This document shows positions 51,231 to 63,765 of a DNA stretch of 64,000 nucleotides, piece after piece. The first letter of the stretch is position 1; every line of letters begins with the position of its first letter. Under the pieces are notes generated by a model, which searched no databases, was not told the DNA's origin, and saw only the letters and a list, made by a program, of their open reading frames with translations. The position numbers and the translations under genes are program-made. Source of the stretch: Ananas comosus (taxonomy: Eukaryota > Streptophyta > Magnoliopsida > Poales > Bromeliaceae); NCBI RefSeq assembly GCF_001540865.1, contig NC_033628.1:2455449-2519448 (forward strand), read 5' to 3'.

Positions 51231-51622
51231 AAACTTCAAATACCACTTTTATAATTTTCGCACTTTTTCACTTTAATACCCCATAATTTAATGTGTATCA
51301 CTTTAGTACCCTACAGTTTTATTTTTATTTTTTTCTGCCAGTACTTCCGTTAACTCTTCGTTAAATTATATACAAAAAACTTCAGATATCCTATCTATAG
51401 TTTATTAAATATTCACTTTAATATTTTGTGGTTTATCGAATTTTTACTTTAGTACCATGTGGTTTTAACTCTTTCACTGATATAACGAAAAAATTAACGA
51501 AGAGGATAACGGAAGGAGAAAAATGAAACCATAGAATACTAAAGTGATACATTTTAAATTATATGATACCAAAATAAAAAAGTGCAAAACTACGGGGATA
51601 ATATTTGAAGTTTTTTTAAAAT
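51231..51622. mobile_element. Inverted-repeat MITE, relative of the 15.3-kb element
   Basis: Left AGGGTAAACTTCAAATACC mirrors right ATAATATTTGAAGTTTTTTT. Inner arms TTTCACTTTAATACCCC and CTAAAGTGATACATTTTAAA and the central TTCCGTTAACTCTTCGTTAA against TTAACGAAGAGGATAACGG also pair. Confidence 0.65.
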
Positions 51623-51857
51623 TTTAGAAGGCCAAATTTGAAAAGAGGATTTTTTTTTTATAGGTATGATATTATCTTTTTTTTAATTAAATCACCTTTA
51701 AAATATTAGAAACTAATACAAAAAAACGGCCTCTTAATGCGTTTATTAAAAACCCCTTCCCCGTCGCACAAAAACCCTCCTGCGTTCGATCTCGGAGTAG
51801 GTTCGGAAAATTTTTAGCGCATACAACAAAAGTAGCGAAAGAAGCGAAATTTAGGGC

Positions 51858-51859
<2 letters not shown>

Positions 51860-51888
<29 letters not shown>

Positions 51889-51895
51889 TCCCCTC
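51860..51895. repeat. (GAC)n trinucleotide run in the ING 5' leader
   Basis: GGCGGCGACGACGACGACG continues as GAC repeats to about 51889, just before the ATG at 51905. A (CT)n run of about 38 bp follows inside the first intron (51942-51979). Confidence 0.85.
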
Positions 51896-51904
51896 GTTTT
51901 CGCC

Positions 51905-51938
51905 ATGGGTTTCCTCGAGGATTTCCAAGCAAGTAAGT

Positions 51939-51980
<42 letters not shown>

Positions 51981-54900
51981 GGGCACGAGAGTACCCTTCC
52001 ATTTGTAGTAGTGATGTGGCGGCGGAGCTCCCGGGAAATGGTTCAATCAGTAACCCTAGCATAAACCCTAGTTTGGTGTGGAGTGTAGATGAAGGAGGCT
52101 TTGTATAGCTTATTGCAGTGATTTGTTGTTAGGGTTGGTTTTTGCCCTAGTTTCTTAACTTCTTTGATGTTGTCTTGCACAAAGGATTCAAGTGCTACTA
52201 TCTTTTGAATTGAATCGGATCGGCTTGCGGATTGCGAGCTATAAATTGTGTAAAATTGCATCTTTTTTAAGTTTAAACTCCCCAAATTTGTAAGTATTCC
52301 ATTGTAAGCTTTCCGGTTCATTCCTTTCAATGGTTGGTTTTTGTCCTAGAGCTTTTTTTTTTTTCTTTTTTTTCTATTTTTTCTTTTTTTTTTCACTTCT
52401 TTGATGTTATCTTACACAAAGGATTCAAGTGCTACATCTTTTGAATCGAAATGGACCGGCTCTTGAAATGCAAGCTATAAATTGTGTAAAATTGCTTCTT
52501 TTTTTTTATTGTAAGTTTGACTTTAGTTCTTGAGTGTAAGATTTTCTTGAGTGTAAGATTTTAGTTATATGACTCTCCAAATTTGTAAGTGTTTCATTAT
52601 AAGCTTTCCGGTTCATTCCTCTTAATGCGACTACTGTGTAGTATAGAATTTGCAGTCATGTCCTTCATCTTGGAAAATTGAGAGGATCTTTTGCCATTAG
52701 AGATGAAAATGCGTATATAAACTTTAGTTGAAGTTGTAGTGTTTGATTTTGATGAAGATTAAGCTTTACGTATGACTGCGATTGCGATTGCCGAGCGTAT
52801 GAGTTAAAACCCACTAACGCGAGATTGAGGGTTGAGGATGAAACCTCGTTTAAATGATTATAGCCTTATTGTATCCATGTGGTGACCTCGTTTAATTCGA
52901 ACTGTAATCTTAGATTAGATTTTTGCACATACTCTTTATATTGCTCTAATGTTTTGTTATTTCTTCAGGCCTTGAAGCCTTGCCAGCTATGCTACAGCGC
53001 AACTATTCACTGATGCGAGATCTGGATAAAAGTTTGCAAGGTAGGTTTACTAAAACATTGAGATTGTTTACAGAAACTTTTATGCAATCTCTGTTTCTGT
53101 TTGTCAGTTCTTTCGGTCGTTAGAGCATATTAGGTTTGCAAAATAAACTTACTGTCTGGTGTCAAAGTTGATTGCAGAGACATAGTATGCCACATACAAT
53201 AAGCTTTCTTTAGTTACTTCGATTTTTATGAGACTCTTGCTATGTGCTAGTCATGCTTTTGGTCACTTCTGTTCTTTTTTGTTAGGTGTCAATGTGTTTT
53301 ATCATCTCTGGTTGTTAGTGACGGGTTGTTTTGCCTTTTTTACAAACTCGTGCATGGGGTATATTGGTGTGTGCCTTATTATCTTTATTTTCTATTTTCA
53401 GCGAGACGTTTTCAGGCTTGGTGCCTGCATGTTTACCCTATTTTCCTTGTTTCTACATGGAGGTGTCCAGCAACAGAATGAGCAGCGGTGCGAGCAGGAA
53501 ATAGAGGAAATTAGACGGCAACTTGAGTCGGGTATTGCAACATCTAGTACTTCAATTTCCCGATATTCCGATGAAGCTATTGACGAACAGAAGCATTGCG
53601 TCAGAATTGCTGACGAGAAGGTGGCTTTGGCTACTCAAGCTTATGATATGGTATATAAACTCTCTATCTCATGTTTCAAAATGGGTAGGGAACCTTTCTC
53701 TGCATCGTGTGGGATAGTCCAATTTTGTACAAACATTGAAAATGATCCATTATACAGTGCGGATCCATGTTCTAGGCGCAGAAATTAGGGCACTCTTTAG
53801 GCTGGTTTTAGGATCTAACCAGTCTGCTTAGCTCCACTCATGGACTTGTAAATAATCCAATTTTGTACTCTTGAATCTAGAGAGTACCCTGGCAGGAAAC
53901 TAGAGGCTGCAAGAAGATTCAGATATTGATGACCATTATTCTGATAGCATATAGGTAAAATTATGGTGAGAGAGAGTGTTAGCTTCATAGTCATACTACT
54001 TTTCTTATACAGCTGATTCTAGTGCAAATTATTTTGATGAGTAGTTCTAACCAGTACAAGTTTGCTTTGTCCATGTGCATTTGGCATGTTCTTGGAACTT
54101 TATGACTTTCCTTATTATACTTAGCACGTAGGATTGTAATATCATAACCATCCATTAACTTTTCTTCTTGAGCGTAATCAGGAGCAAGCACTTTAAATCA
54201 CCTTTAGGCATACTTTGACTTCAAAAATTGCATTTCCGATATATTTTGAAGTTGAATTTCCTTGAACACACACATTAACAAGTGATCGCGTCTTGGAACA
54301 AGCACATCATTAATAATTGACTTGATACTTCATTTATGTATCTTGCAAAAGCCTAATCATAAAGTGGTTCTAGTTGGGTTCTAGGACTACCCTTTCTTGT
54401 GGTCTCTACTGTGAGTTTTTTTTTGGTAACAGGAACCTAACATGGGATATCTATCATAATATTGTTAATGGAAACCTGTTCTATAGGTTGATGCACATAT
54501 CCAACAGCTCGATCAGTATATGAGAAAGCTTGAAGAACTTCGACAGGGTGTGTATATACTCTCTCTCTCTCTCACGCACACGCACATGCTCACTCACACG
54601 CACATGCACACGCTCTCCCTACTCTATTTTTAGTACTAGTACTGCTCGTGAGAGATGTTTCCTTGGATAGCAGAAAGAGAGCTTGCAGCAGGGGCAACTG
54701 CTGCTGCAGGTGCTGGAACTTCAAATACTGATGCTGTTACAAGATCCGGAAGGACTAGCGAAAGGGGCAGAGGGGGACGAAAGAAGTATGCCTTTTGTTT
54801 TATCACATATTCTTTCTTACATTCTTTACCAAACTAATATGTGAGTTTGTACATGTCTGTCTGTTTGTCCGCTCATGTTTGTCCGTGTGCATGCTGACTG

Positions 54901-55642
54901 AAACGGGCATGCGTTAACATAAGCTGTTTACTTTCACAGGAATGTCATTTCTAGACATTAAACCATAAATCAAAACTGTTGGTCTCGAAGCCTTATGTAT
55001 TATTATTTTTTTTAAAAAAAATCTTGAGACTTATCTGCCATGTATCAACCGATAGTCCATTTTGGAAACTATGCATTGGGACTATGTGATAGCTAGAAAT
55101 TAGGTTTTTACGATTTCCAATGTGCAGACATTTTAGTTCTTCAAGTTCACATCCAGAGTAAATATATTGATATTTTGTCACTGTTCTTGAGTTTTACCGC
55201 CTCTGCCATACATATTGAGTTAACACCAGTATAACTTGAGCGCTCATTTTATATAAGCGCGCAATTAGTTAATACTCGGTCGATTGATGCAGGACAAAAT
55301 TAGCAGCGGAGGCACCACCTATAGATTTGGAGTTGCCGGTGGACCCCAATGAACCGACATACTGTCTCTGCAACCAAGTTAGCTTTGGGGAGATGGTTGC
55401 GTGCGACCACCCCGATGTATGTGACGCTCTTCTCTTTATGGTCATTCTCCCATGTTGGTTAATTATTTCCGATGCACACCGACTAGACCTTTCTAATTTC
55501 GCTGCTTTGCCCTTTTCGACTTTTTTGACAGTGCAAGATAGAGTGGTTTCATTTTGGATGTGTTGGTTTAAAAGAGCAACCGAAGGGGAAGTGGTACTGC
55601 CCTAACTGCATCGGATTGCAGAAGCGCCGGAAAGGTAAATAA
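51905..55642 (+). CDS. ING1: ING1-type PHD-finger chromatin reader
   Basis: Seven exons: 51905-51932, 52969-53040, 53463-53650, 54487-54547, 54674-54785, 55293-55416, 55532-55642; 231 aa, in frame across all junctions. The N-terminal ING domain (about residues 1-117) has [20 protein letters not shown], a helical [14 protein letters not shown] and [20 protein letters not shown] Gly/Arg-rich basic linker ([10 protein letters not shown]) leads to a C-terminal PHD finger. Its Cys4-His-Cys3 ligands are all present: C178, C180, C191, C196, H202, C205, C218, C221. Y177 and W200 sit where ING aromatic-cage residues bind trimethylated H3K4. The tail is basic (LQKRRKGK). ING proteins recruit histone acetyltransferase or deacetylase complexes. 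Exon 1 is only 28 bp, followed by a 1-kb intron; the first ATG in the CGCCATGGG context was taken as the start. Confidence 0.95.
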
Positions 55643-56689
55643 GCGCTTAATTTCCTACCAAGAAGCACTATACTGGTTGATTTGTAGTAGGAGATGCTGA
55701 TTCCTTGGTTCATGAATTTTAGTGTTTTCTCTATGATATAATGATATACATGGATGGATAAGAGGGGAGAAATGATGTAGTAGCTAGATAACTAACATGT
55801 TCTAGAGGAAACTTTTGTATATAAAAAAAAAAAAATTGCCTTATGATGTTTCCTTTTTTCTTTTTCTCATGAAGATTCTTTTGTTTGATTGCAAAGTTTG
55901 GAGTTCGATTTTAGCTCCTTGGAAGCTCTTGGCTTCTGTAAATTGGTAAGATAGTGTATGTCATTTGCGAGGCGATTTTTCGTATTAAAAAAAAAATGAC
56001 ATGAAGATTGTATATCATGTAACTTTTTTGACATTTAATCATGTTTCTCATCTATTAAATAAGATATATTTATGTATCAAAACAGACCCCAAGTGAACAC
56101 CAAGCTAAGGCCTTGCTTGGCATTATTGTTGGTTTTCTATTTTTCTAAAAATAGAATTTCTACATGAATTTTTTTTTTCCTTTTTTTTTTTTTTCCCGTG
56201 AGTTGTTATCAATCACTTAGCTTGAGCATGTAATATAAACTAACAAATCACTACACCAAGAAGAAAGTCCCTTCGGTAGTAATATTAAACTATAAAGAAT
56301 TAGTGTTTTAGAAAGTAACAACAAACAGCAATAAATAAGACTTAAAGTTTTTTCTCCTTCAATTTTTTTAAATACTTTTCTGAAAGTTAGGCTTAGGCTA
56401 AACAAGTGCTTAGGCTCTATGGAGGATTACAAGACGCTTATGTTTTTTTACGGTAAAAGAGTACAATAGGAAACTATTTTGTATGTGTTTTTTTGCTTTA
56501 GAGAAAGATAGCCTGTGACTTATTTCATTCATTAGGAAAATAAATTAGCTACATAGAGTGTGAGGCAGCTAAGGTCTCAGAATTTGTGAAAAATCAAAAA
56601 AAAAAAAACAGAAAAGAGCAAAAAAAAAAAGAGCTAAAAAGAACACTAAAAAAAAGAACCAGAGTGTAAGCAGAAAACAGGTGGTAAGA
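55643..56689. other. ING 3' flank and AT-rich DNA
   Basis: The ING 3'UTR probably ends near 55850-56050. Beyond it are poly-T and poly-A tracts (56168-56194, 56597-56650) and no gene. Confidence 0.5.
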
Positions 56690-57035
56690 ACAAAGAATGT
56701 AACAAATGCCGACGACATCTTGCTCTACAAAACTCGCCCCACTCCTTCGCTAGCACTCCAAATACACTGAGCTGTAGAGATAGCGTCAGTAGGTAAGTTT
56801 TTAAAAACAACATTATTTCTTTCACGCCAGATCGTCCACTATAAAACAGTCATAAGTATCTGAGCTTTCAAAAAGTCAGATCACGATCCCCTCCTCAGTA
56901 GTCCCTCCTAGAAGTATTGACGTCCTTACTAGAGAGGGAGACGTGGAGCTCATCAAAGAGCGAAATAAAAAGGAATTTGCTGGCGACACAACCCACCAAC
57001 AAGTGATCAACAGTTTTCAGGTCAGCGCCAGATAT
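56690..57035 (-). pseudogene. Decayed LINE (non-LTR retrotransposon), C-terminal remnant
   Basis: The minus strand encodes the typical end of plant LINE polyproteins, in broken frames. A zf-RVT-like part (GADLKTVDHLLVGCVASKF) is followed by an in-frame segment WTIWRERNNVVFKNLPTDA, then QCIWSASEGVGRVL and a stop. Stops and frameshifts separate these parts. No reverse-transcriptase core remains in the window. Confidence 0.7.
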
Positions 57036-57738
57036 GACACCCCCAATATTTATACCTAATTTCACCTTTTGTCTATTGCAAAGAATAGGTAATAATATAT
57101 TTTCTATTCTATGATCTTACGCGAAAATAAAGAAGTTATTTGTATATACTTTCGTCTTTTGTCTACTAGCGTTCGATGGATCTTAATACCAAATGAGTCT
57201 AGATACAAGGCTGGGTATAGGGAAGAATTTATGGGCCTAGTCCGGGCGTATATAGTCCACCATGTCTTCGGCTTCTATAACAAAATTTGAAGTACAAATT
57301 TGTGAAGGGGTTTTTAAATAAGAATACTGCTAGGGATCTTGCAAAATTATATTCTCATTATAAAAAAAAAAAAAGAAAAAAAAGAAAAGCTACCTAGACA
57401 CTCAATATGTAGAGTGTAAAATTTCCACTCCCTCATTTAAGGATTTAAAAACTTCTTTTTGAGGACTTAGTATGAGCACCGCTATCATTTATTGAGGATT
57501 TAAAAACTTCTTTTGAGGTTTTAGTATGAGCACCGTTATCTATATATCTCAAAATATATATATATATATATTTTATATCCCATCATCCAAGCATCGAAAA
57601 TTGATCTTTATCGTGTCAATTTTTTTTTTAATACTAAAAATCTATTGCTTTTTAAAATCTAGAATAAAGAGGTTGTAAGAATTAAAATGTACACTATTTT
57701 GAAATGTATAAATAGCCTTTTATATATATATATATATG
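57036..57738. other. Repeat debris with a short direct repeat
   Basis: TTTAAAAACTTCTTTTGAGG with TTAGTATGAGCACCG(C/T)TATC occurs twice (57446-57490 and 57496-57541). The remainder is unassigned AT-rich DNA with (TA)n runs. Confidence 0.5.
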
Positions 57739-58312
57739 AGTTGAGCTAGAATACTCTCGATAGTAAACAGAGCGTTCTACTATCGAGTTGTTTTTGATGA
57801 TAGAGCTTCCAAATTGATGATCGGCTCCGTTGAACATGATCTAAACCATTTAAACTACCTAGAAATTAAATTTCACGTACTTTCAATATTGTTCTTTTAT
57901 CCATCAAGTAAACAGAAAAATGAATGGCTGAAAAAGAATACTCTTTAAAAAATGATGATAGGAGTCTTGTAATCAAGATCAAGAGTATAGATCTTGTTTT
58001 AAATAGTTTAAAGAATTTTCTAACAAAAATTCAATTGATTTGGATATCTTTACGCCGTTAAACGAGAAAACGCCTCTTATCGACCATTAAAATTACAANT
58101 TAAAGAGTATTCATTTTCAGCCATTCATTTTTCTGTTCACTTGATGGATAAAAAAATAATATCGAAAGTGGGTGAAATTTTATTTCTATGTAGTTTAAAT
58201 AGTTTAGATCATATTTAACGGAGCTGATCGTCAATTTGCAAGCTCTATCATCGAAAACAAATCGGTAGTAAAACGGCTCGTTTACTACCGATAGTATTCT
58301 AGCTCAACTCTA
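57739..58312. mobile_element. Family A foldback MITE, copy A8, with N at the centre
   Basis: The left end GAGTTGAGCTAGAATACTC mirrors the right end GTATTCTAGCTCAACTC, with CTACTATCGAG and CGGTAGTAAA in the variable block. Arms meet near an N at 58099. Just right of the N, TTAAAGAGTATTCATTTTCAG is the reverse complement of sequence some 170 bp to its left. Confidence 0.85.
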
Positions 58313-59023
58313 TATATATATATATATATACTAGTTGAATGTATGTACAAATGCATGTAACAATTAATTATTTAATAATTATTTTAAATTAATATGAAAT
58401 TGTACATCATATTTATTGAAAAAATTATAATTTTTTAAAAAGTAACTTTATTTATTATATACTATTAGAAAATACCTACCATATTTTGTCAACAATAATT
58501 ATATAGTTTTTTTTTATTTTATAAAATTTATATATAGTATAGATATAGATATATATTAAACATTTTTTTGATAAATTTACATATAGTGTAGATATAGAAA
58601 TACATTAAATATAGATATACATTAAATATTTTTCTGATAAATTTATATATAGTGTAGATATAGATATACATTAAATATAAATATACATTATATATTTTTA
58701 ATTCTATATAAATTTAAAATTTAAATAAATATTTAAACTAAAAGTATCAAAATTGAACATATAATATAATAATAAATATTAGTAGATAGAATAAGATAAT
58801 ATATATTATATTATATATAATTATATATATATATATATTGTAGATAGAGATAAAGAGATATTCGTTGGTATGCAAAAAAATTGGATTTTTTGCTATTGTA
58901 GAAACAAAGAGGAATTAAAAGTTTGTTTAATTTTATTATTTATTTTACGTAATGAATAGAGGAACTATTTTTTTTTTCCGCCAAAAAATGAGTCTGTCGA
59001 CAGATTGAAATTTGAAATACGTG

Positions 59024-59071
<48 letters not shown>

Positions 59072-59412
59072 TTGATAAGAGTAGGGAGTAAGTATCTCAT
59101 ACACCCTTTGTGATAAAACATACATGGTACGGGTTCACAAACACCAAAATATCACATAAAATTAAGTTTAATTAATCCCAGTAAATAACACTTTTGCATA
59201 ATAATATTTTAGTGCACAACCAGTAAGTGAGGTGGGGTACTGGGGTTGATCCATATAGGTTGACACGGCTCCACGTGTTATACCCCTCTTTCTCTCTCTC
59301 CAAAAAGAAATTAAGAAAAAGAAAGAAAAAAAAAGAACATTACTAGAGAGAGAAACAAGAGGATACATATTGCACCCTTTCCGTTTGCATTTTTGCCCTA
59401 CCTTTGAAGTTT
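58313..59412. other. AT-rich DNA with TA microsatellites and tandem units
   Basis: 58510-58710 has about four diverged tandem copies of a unit with ATTTATATATAGTGTAGATA and TAGATATACATTAAATA. Long TA runs occur at 58315-58330, 58815-58840 and 59029-59064. There is no gene. Confidence 0.6.
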
Positions 59413-59774
59413 AGGGTGCGCCCAGTTCAGCGTAAAAAGAATCGAAAATTATTTTCAGTATGAAAAATACTTCTCTCTTATTTGATTCGACGTAAAAATA
59501 TTTTTCCAAATAAATATTTTTACGGATGTGGAAAAAATTAAAGTTCATGTTTTCCATTCTTTTCGGCTGAAAATAAAAACTCAAACTGCATAAAACTTTT
59601 TTATTTATTTTTTTTCTACCAAGCCGAACAAATGCGGATTTCTTTCCTTTCAACCAAACAAGTATTGATGGAAAACTACTTTTCTTTATTTACGAACCAA
59701 TGTAAAGACTTTTTTTTCACCGAAAATTTTTTTCCACAAAAAATTATTTTTTATATGTTGAGCCAAACAGACCC
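59413..59774. mobile_element. Inverted-repeat MITE, 0.36 kb
   Basis: Left TTAGGGTGCGCCCAGTTCAG and right GTTGAGCCAAACAGACCCTAA are inverted at the ends. Inner arms pair as well (AAAATTATTTTCAGTATG against AAAAATTATTTTTTATATG, and ACGTAAAAATATTTTTCC facing the TTTTCACCGAAAATTTTTTTCC side). Confidence 0.55.
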
Positions 59775-60989
59775 TAATAAAGCATAAAAAAGATGGTAAA
59801 AAGGGCCTAATACTTCTGCAGTGAGAATCACATATTAATGAGAAGGAAAAAGAATGCCAAGAGTATTTTTAGCAAGGATTAAGTTACAAAAGAGTGAGTT
59901 AAAACACTATACAGTAGCATAAAAGCAAATTATTACAAGCATCTACGGCACATGCAAGTGTTATATACAAAGATTCAAATGTTTTGAGTAATCGAGTTCC
60001 ATTCATAAGCATCAAGAAGTACTAAAATCAACAACCCAGTATTTTTCATAGGGGCCATTGCTAAGTCCATAGAATATAACTTTACCAAAACTCGCAATTT
60101 TTCGTATACAAGCCTTTTAGTAGTTGTAGATCAAGTTCAACAGGACTCTGCAAAAAATGTGTAATTAAAATGTTTTGTAATCTGCACTCTTCCACCACAA
60201 TAATCTTATTCCGATAAGAGCGAAATAGGATAGCTTATCCGACAATAATCTTCTCTGTAACCACCTAATAATTGTAAAATTATACAGGATCTGAAGACGC
60301 GGTAGTACCCTGTGGTGGTGAGATTCAACAAGATCAACTACGCAGGTGTTTCGACAAACAACTGCGCACTAGACGAGATTCAAGAAGCCAAATGATCAAT
60401 GAGTACAGTGTCTTGTACTCCCATGTGTATTTGGCATGATCCTCTTTATGTGGTTTCATTTAGCAATATTTCTTAACTATTGGACTTTTCATTTTTAATG
60501 TACAAGGTTTTCCATGGTTTACTTTCAGATCATAAGATGTCTACCAAGCGACATTTCTGTAATTCAAACAGAGTGAGCAAAGCCTAGCATTACCATTCTA
60601 CTAACAGTAGTTAACTTCTGTATTTAAACATCAACAGTTTTACAAGCTGACCTTATCTTAGTATGATAATACTACAGCAGCAGAAACATAGATATATGAT
60701 AGAGCTAGCAACTACAGCAGCAGAAACATAGATGATGGATGATGCTACAACAGTAAGTAGTAATATATCGATCTCAGCTGCATCTTGCCCCTTGTAATTA
60801 TCGCAGTATGCAGTTGTCCCCTGAAATATCAAAAACTACATTTTACCCACTTAAAACTACAAGATTTCATCACTTTGCCGCCTCGGCGATGCCTATCATT
60901 TTGCTTGTACGAGAAGTAAATGTAAGTTCTTGAAATTTCAGGGGAAGCAATGTGAAAATCGCAATGTTTATAGGGGATTTCTGGTGAAC
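59775..60989. other. Intergenic, 3' side of the last gene, with one coding-like patch
   Basis: 60286-60438 (+) is open for about 50 codons with a mixed, non-repetitive composition (SEDAVVPCGGEIQQDQLRR and CFDKQLRTRRDSRSQ) after TTATACAG, which looks like a splice acceptor. I do not recognise it. A duplicated phrase CTACAGCAGCAGAAACATAG occurs at 60673 and 60712. The 3'UTR of the minus-strand gene probably lies within 60750-60989. Confidence 0.35.
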
Positions 60990-62333
60990 TTACCACACTG
61001 GGAAGAAGAGAGGACCAGTGCCACCATCCTTCTCAGCATCGGGAACACTGTTGTAACAGTACAAGTTGTTGGACATCTCCCAGCTCCAATCCTCCTTTCT
61101 TGACACTCTCATTCCCGGCCATCTGTTGATCCTCACATAGTGGTTCCTGATTTGGCCGTCGCCTACGTAACTGGTCACGATGCAGTACGTGCATTCGTGG
61201 CCGCCCCAGACTTCATCATGGGGGTCAGCAGTCTGGGAGCCATCCAGGTTGAAGTACCGCCGCATTGGGGGCGCAGTGCCGTTCCAAAACGGGTCAAGGT
61301 TTCGCCAGTATTCTGGGGCTGCCTGCAAATCAGAATAAAGGAATGGACACTTCGCACTTGTACATGCATTTCAAAGAAACATTCTGGCAAAAGCCAGCCC
61401 CTGGATCAATTCAGTCGCCAATTACGGTTGTTCTCTACGAACTCAAAAGATCGGCATAACCTAGATATATCATCGTAGAGAGCATCATCAATCAAATAAC
61501 TTTACGTGCACCATGTAATTAGTAAGAGTTCTTGTAGAACTTAACCCACAACATTTTTCGCCCTTAGGAAAGAATTTTATGCTTTTCGGTCGTGCGTAGA
61601 AAAGATTGATTTGATATAAGAGAGTAAGCTATCAAGATGGCTAGCACTTAGGTATTAGCATATTGTATAGTTTAAAAAGTTGTAAATTTGAAGGAAATAA
61701 GAAAAGAATGCATCGTTGAGTTGAACTCACCTCCCTGAAATGAAATTCCCAGACATGGTCACAAAGGTCCTCCTTCACAATGCGAGCCTGAGAACCAACC
61801 ATCCCACAATGTCAAGAGTTGGCCCGAGCACAAGAAATCCATAAAAAAGCAGTTGTGTGTGAGGAGTTCACTTTGAACACATGGCTAGCAGCAGATCTTT
61901 CTGTTGTTTCAGACCAGCTTCATGTTTTTAATATATATGTAGCTAATTTTAGAAAACAGAGCATATGTATATACAAAAAAACCTGTGCTTGCTGAATCCA
62001 GAAGGCAAACATGAGACACTGGAACAAAATTTAATGTCAGTTGCCATATCTACAAACAGAGCCAGTTTCAGGTAGAGCTAATGAAAAAAAACTCTCCTCA
62101 TCTTGACTCAAAATTGTATACTTTCCCATCATATATACATTTCAACACACTTTTGTCGGCCTAAAGTTGTTAACTTCAAGTAACAGCATAGAAGGATTGA
62201 TTTAGTACTCAAGCAAGCCTTTGCTTACCCGTTTGCCATCCATGATGGATATAGAGTAAGCTGCTAATCTTGAAGCTCCCCGAACCTGTGGTGAGCGAGG
62301 AATATGTGCTTTCCCCTTCCGTAACTCCTCACA
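60990..62333 (-). CDS. Conserved plant protein, C-terminal four exons; possibly F-box protein 7-like (5' partial)
   Basis: Minus-strand exons 62333-62229, 62018-61983, 61787-61731 and 61322-60990, all phase 0, giving 176 residues. The order is CEELRKGKAHIPRSPQVRGA with SRLAAYSISIMDGKR, CLMFAFWIQQAQ, ARIVKEDLCDHVWEFHFRE, then AAPEYWRNLDPFWNGT, PPMRRYFNLDGSQTADP, VWGGHECTYCIVTS, YVRINRWPGMRVSRKEDWSW, LYCYNSVPDAEKDGG and the end TGPLFFPVW. It reads as a highly conserved, Trp-rich globular region. I associate it, without being able to confirm, with plant F-box protein 7-type proteins. No F-box lies in the visible part; the N-terminus must be at higher coordinates, perhaps beyond 64000. The stop codon overlaps a perfect splice-donor motif (GTAAGT). 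Confidence 0.6.
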
Positions 62334-62379
62334 CTGTTATCAGAAACATGTATTAGAGTAGCAAAGGGAATATATATAT

Positions 62380-62420
<41 letters not shown>

Positions 62421-62633
62421 TAGGGCTACTATACTCTTATGAGTATAGAGCCCTTCGTACTCATAAGTTGTTTTCGATGATGGAGCTTCCAAATCGACGA
62501 TCCATACCGCGTCAAATATAATTTAAAGTATTTAAAACTTCTAGATAATGAATTTCGTAAATTTTTGAAATCATAATAAAGTCCATCAAGCGGGCATAAA
62601 ATGAACGGTTAAAATCGAACAATGTCTTATATA
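62421..62633. mobile_element. Family A foldback MITE, copy A9, left half only
   Basis: GGGCTACTATACTCTTATGA and CCCTTCGTACTCATAAG followed by GATGATGGAGCTTCCAAATC match the left arm of copy A4 closely. The element stops at about 62628 in a TA run, so the right arm is missing. It lies upstream of the last gene's visible exons, probably in an intron. Confidence 0.8.
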
Positions 62634-63750
62634 TATATATATATAGCATTCCAAAGAGTGAGGATAACACCTTTCACACAAAACCAATGAAAAAATTCTG
62701 CAAAATTTACTAGCGCCAAACATGCGTCATGGTTGTGAACTTCTTCATGTTCGTAGTACATGAACAAATCAAATGCAGAAAGTGATGAACTAATAAATCC
62801 AAAGAGTGCACTGAGTGGGTCAGTTGGAAATTCAGTTGTACAAACAGCAATAAATGTTACTTTTAAATGATCGATTGATCTGATATCGGCCCAAATTAAG
62901 AATTGATAAGGAAAGGACAAATCATATGGTTATATTTTACTAAGGGAATGTGTCTATATATATACACCAAAGCTTTATATAGCATTGAGATGTACAACCA
63001 CTTTTCTTCTTCCCCACCACCTTTCTGAGGCCCCTGTTACCATAAGAAGTGAAGAGAATTAAAGATCACCTTTCTGTAAAATTGAGAGGAGCTTATTATA
63101 GGGTGCTTATTATCTTAACACCAAAACAAGTAGAATATAAAAGATAACTGAACAAATTTCGTAGTCATATATAGTAGTCAATACTACAACCCAAAGAATT
63201 AAAGTCAAAAGCATAAAAAATTATGGACAATTCCTGTACTATCCTGATACAGCAACTTGGTACAGAGGCAGATTCAGAATTCTCATCAAGCTGGGATACA
63301 GTATGTGTTAAATACTTACTGTTGCATATGAGTTAGATAATATCTTAGGATCATAAAATTATTATTATTTCCGCGGACATAAGCCTTTGCTAAATGTATA
63401 ATGGTTCTATACATTTTTACCAATATGAGGCACATAATCTTAGTATATAAGGAATGAGATAAATATTCTATAATCCAGCGTGGGCACGTGCCCACACATG
63501 CCCACTCATGAACACACCCCTAAATTTGTCTCGGTGTTTTCTAATCAAACACTTTAGTTCCTGAACTTCCACATATATTGCAGTGCAATCCATGACCATA
63601 TAATTTCTTTATATTAGCTTACCTTTAAAATGACTTATCTATTTCAGTTTACTGCTAATATAAATTTAAAAACATCATTTTACAAGAAATGTCACATCTT
63701 TTTCATGGTTAATGGCGATGTGAAACTCAAATTGGGGCTTAAAATGTTCT
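62634..63750. other. Probable intron or upstream sequence of the last gene
   Basis: The minus strand is open at 62920-62640 with a plausible peptide (FDLFMYYEHEEVHNHDACLA, FAEFFHWFCVKG), but its splice donor does not join in phase to the exon at 62333 without a weak site. At 63478-63515, GTGGGCACGTGCCCACACATG repeats a motif near 663. There is nothing else I can support. Confidence 0.35.
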
Positions 63751-63765
63751 AGTAAGTCAAACGAC

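Noticed and set aside
53228..53788. 186-codon single frame through the ING region starting [14 protein letters not shown]
   Set aside because: The first 78 codons are AT-rich intron sequence; only 53463-53650 is the real ING exon in this frame.
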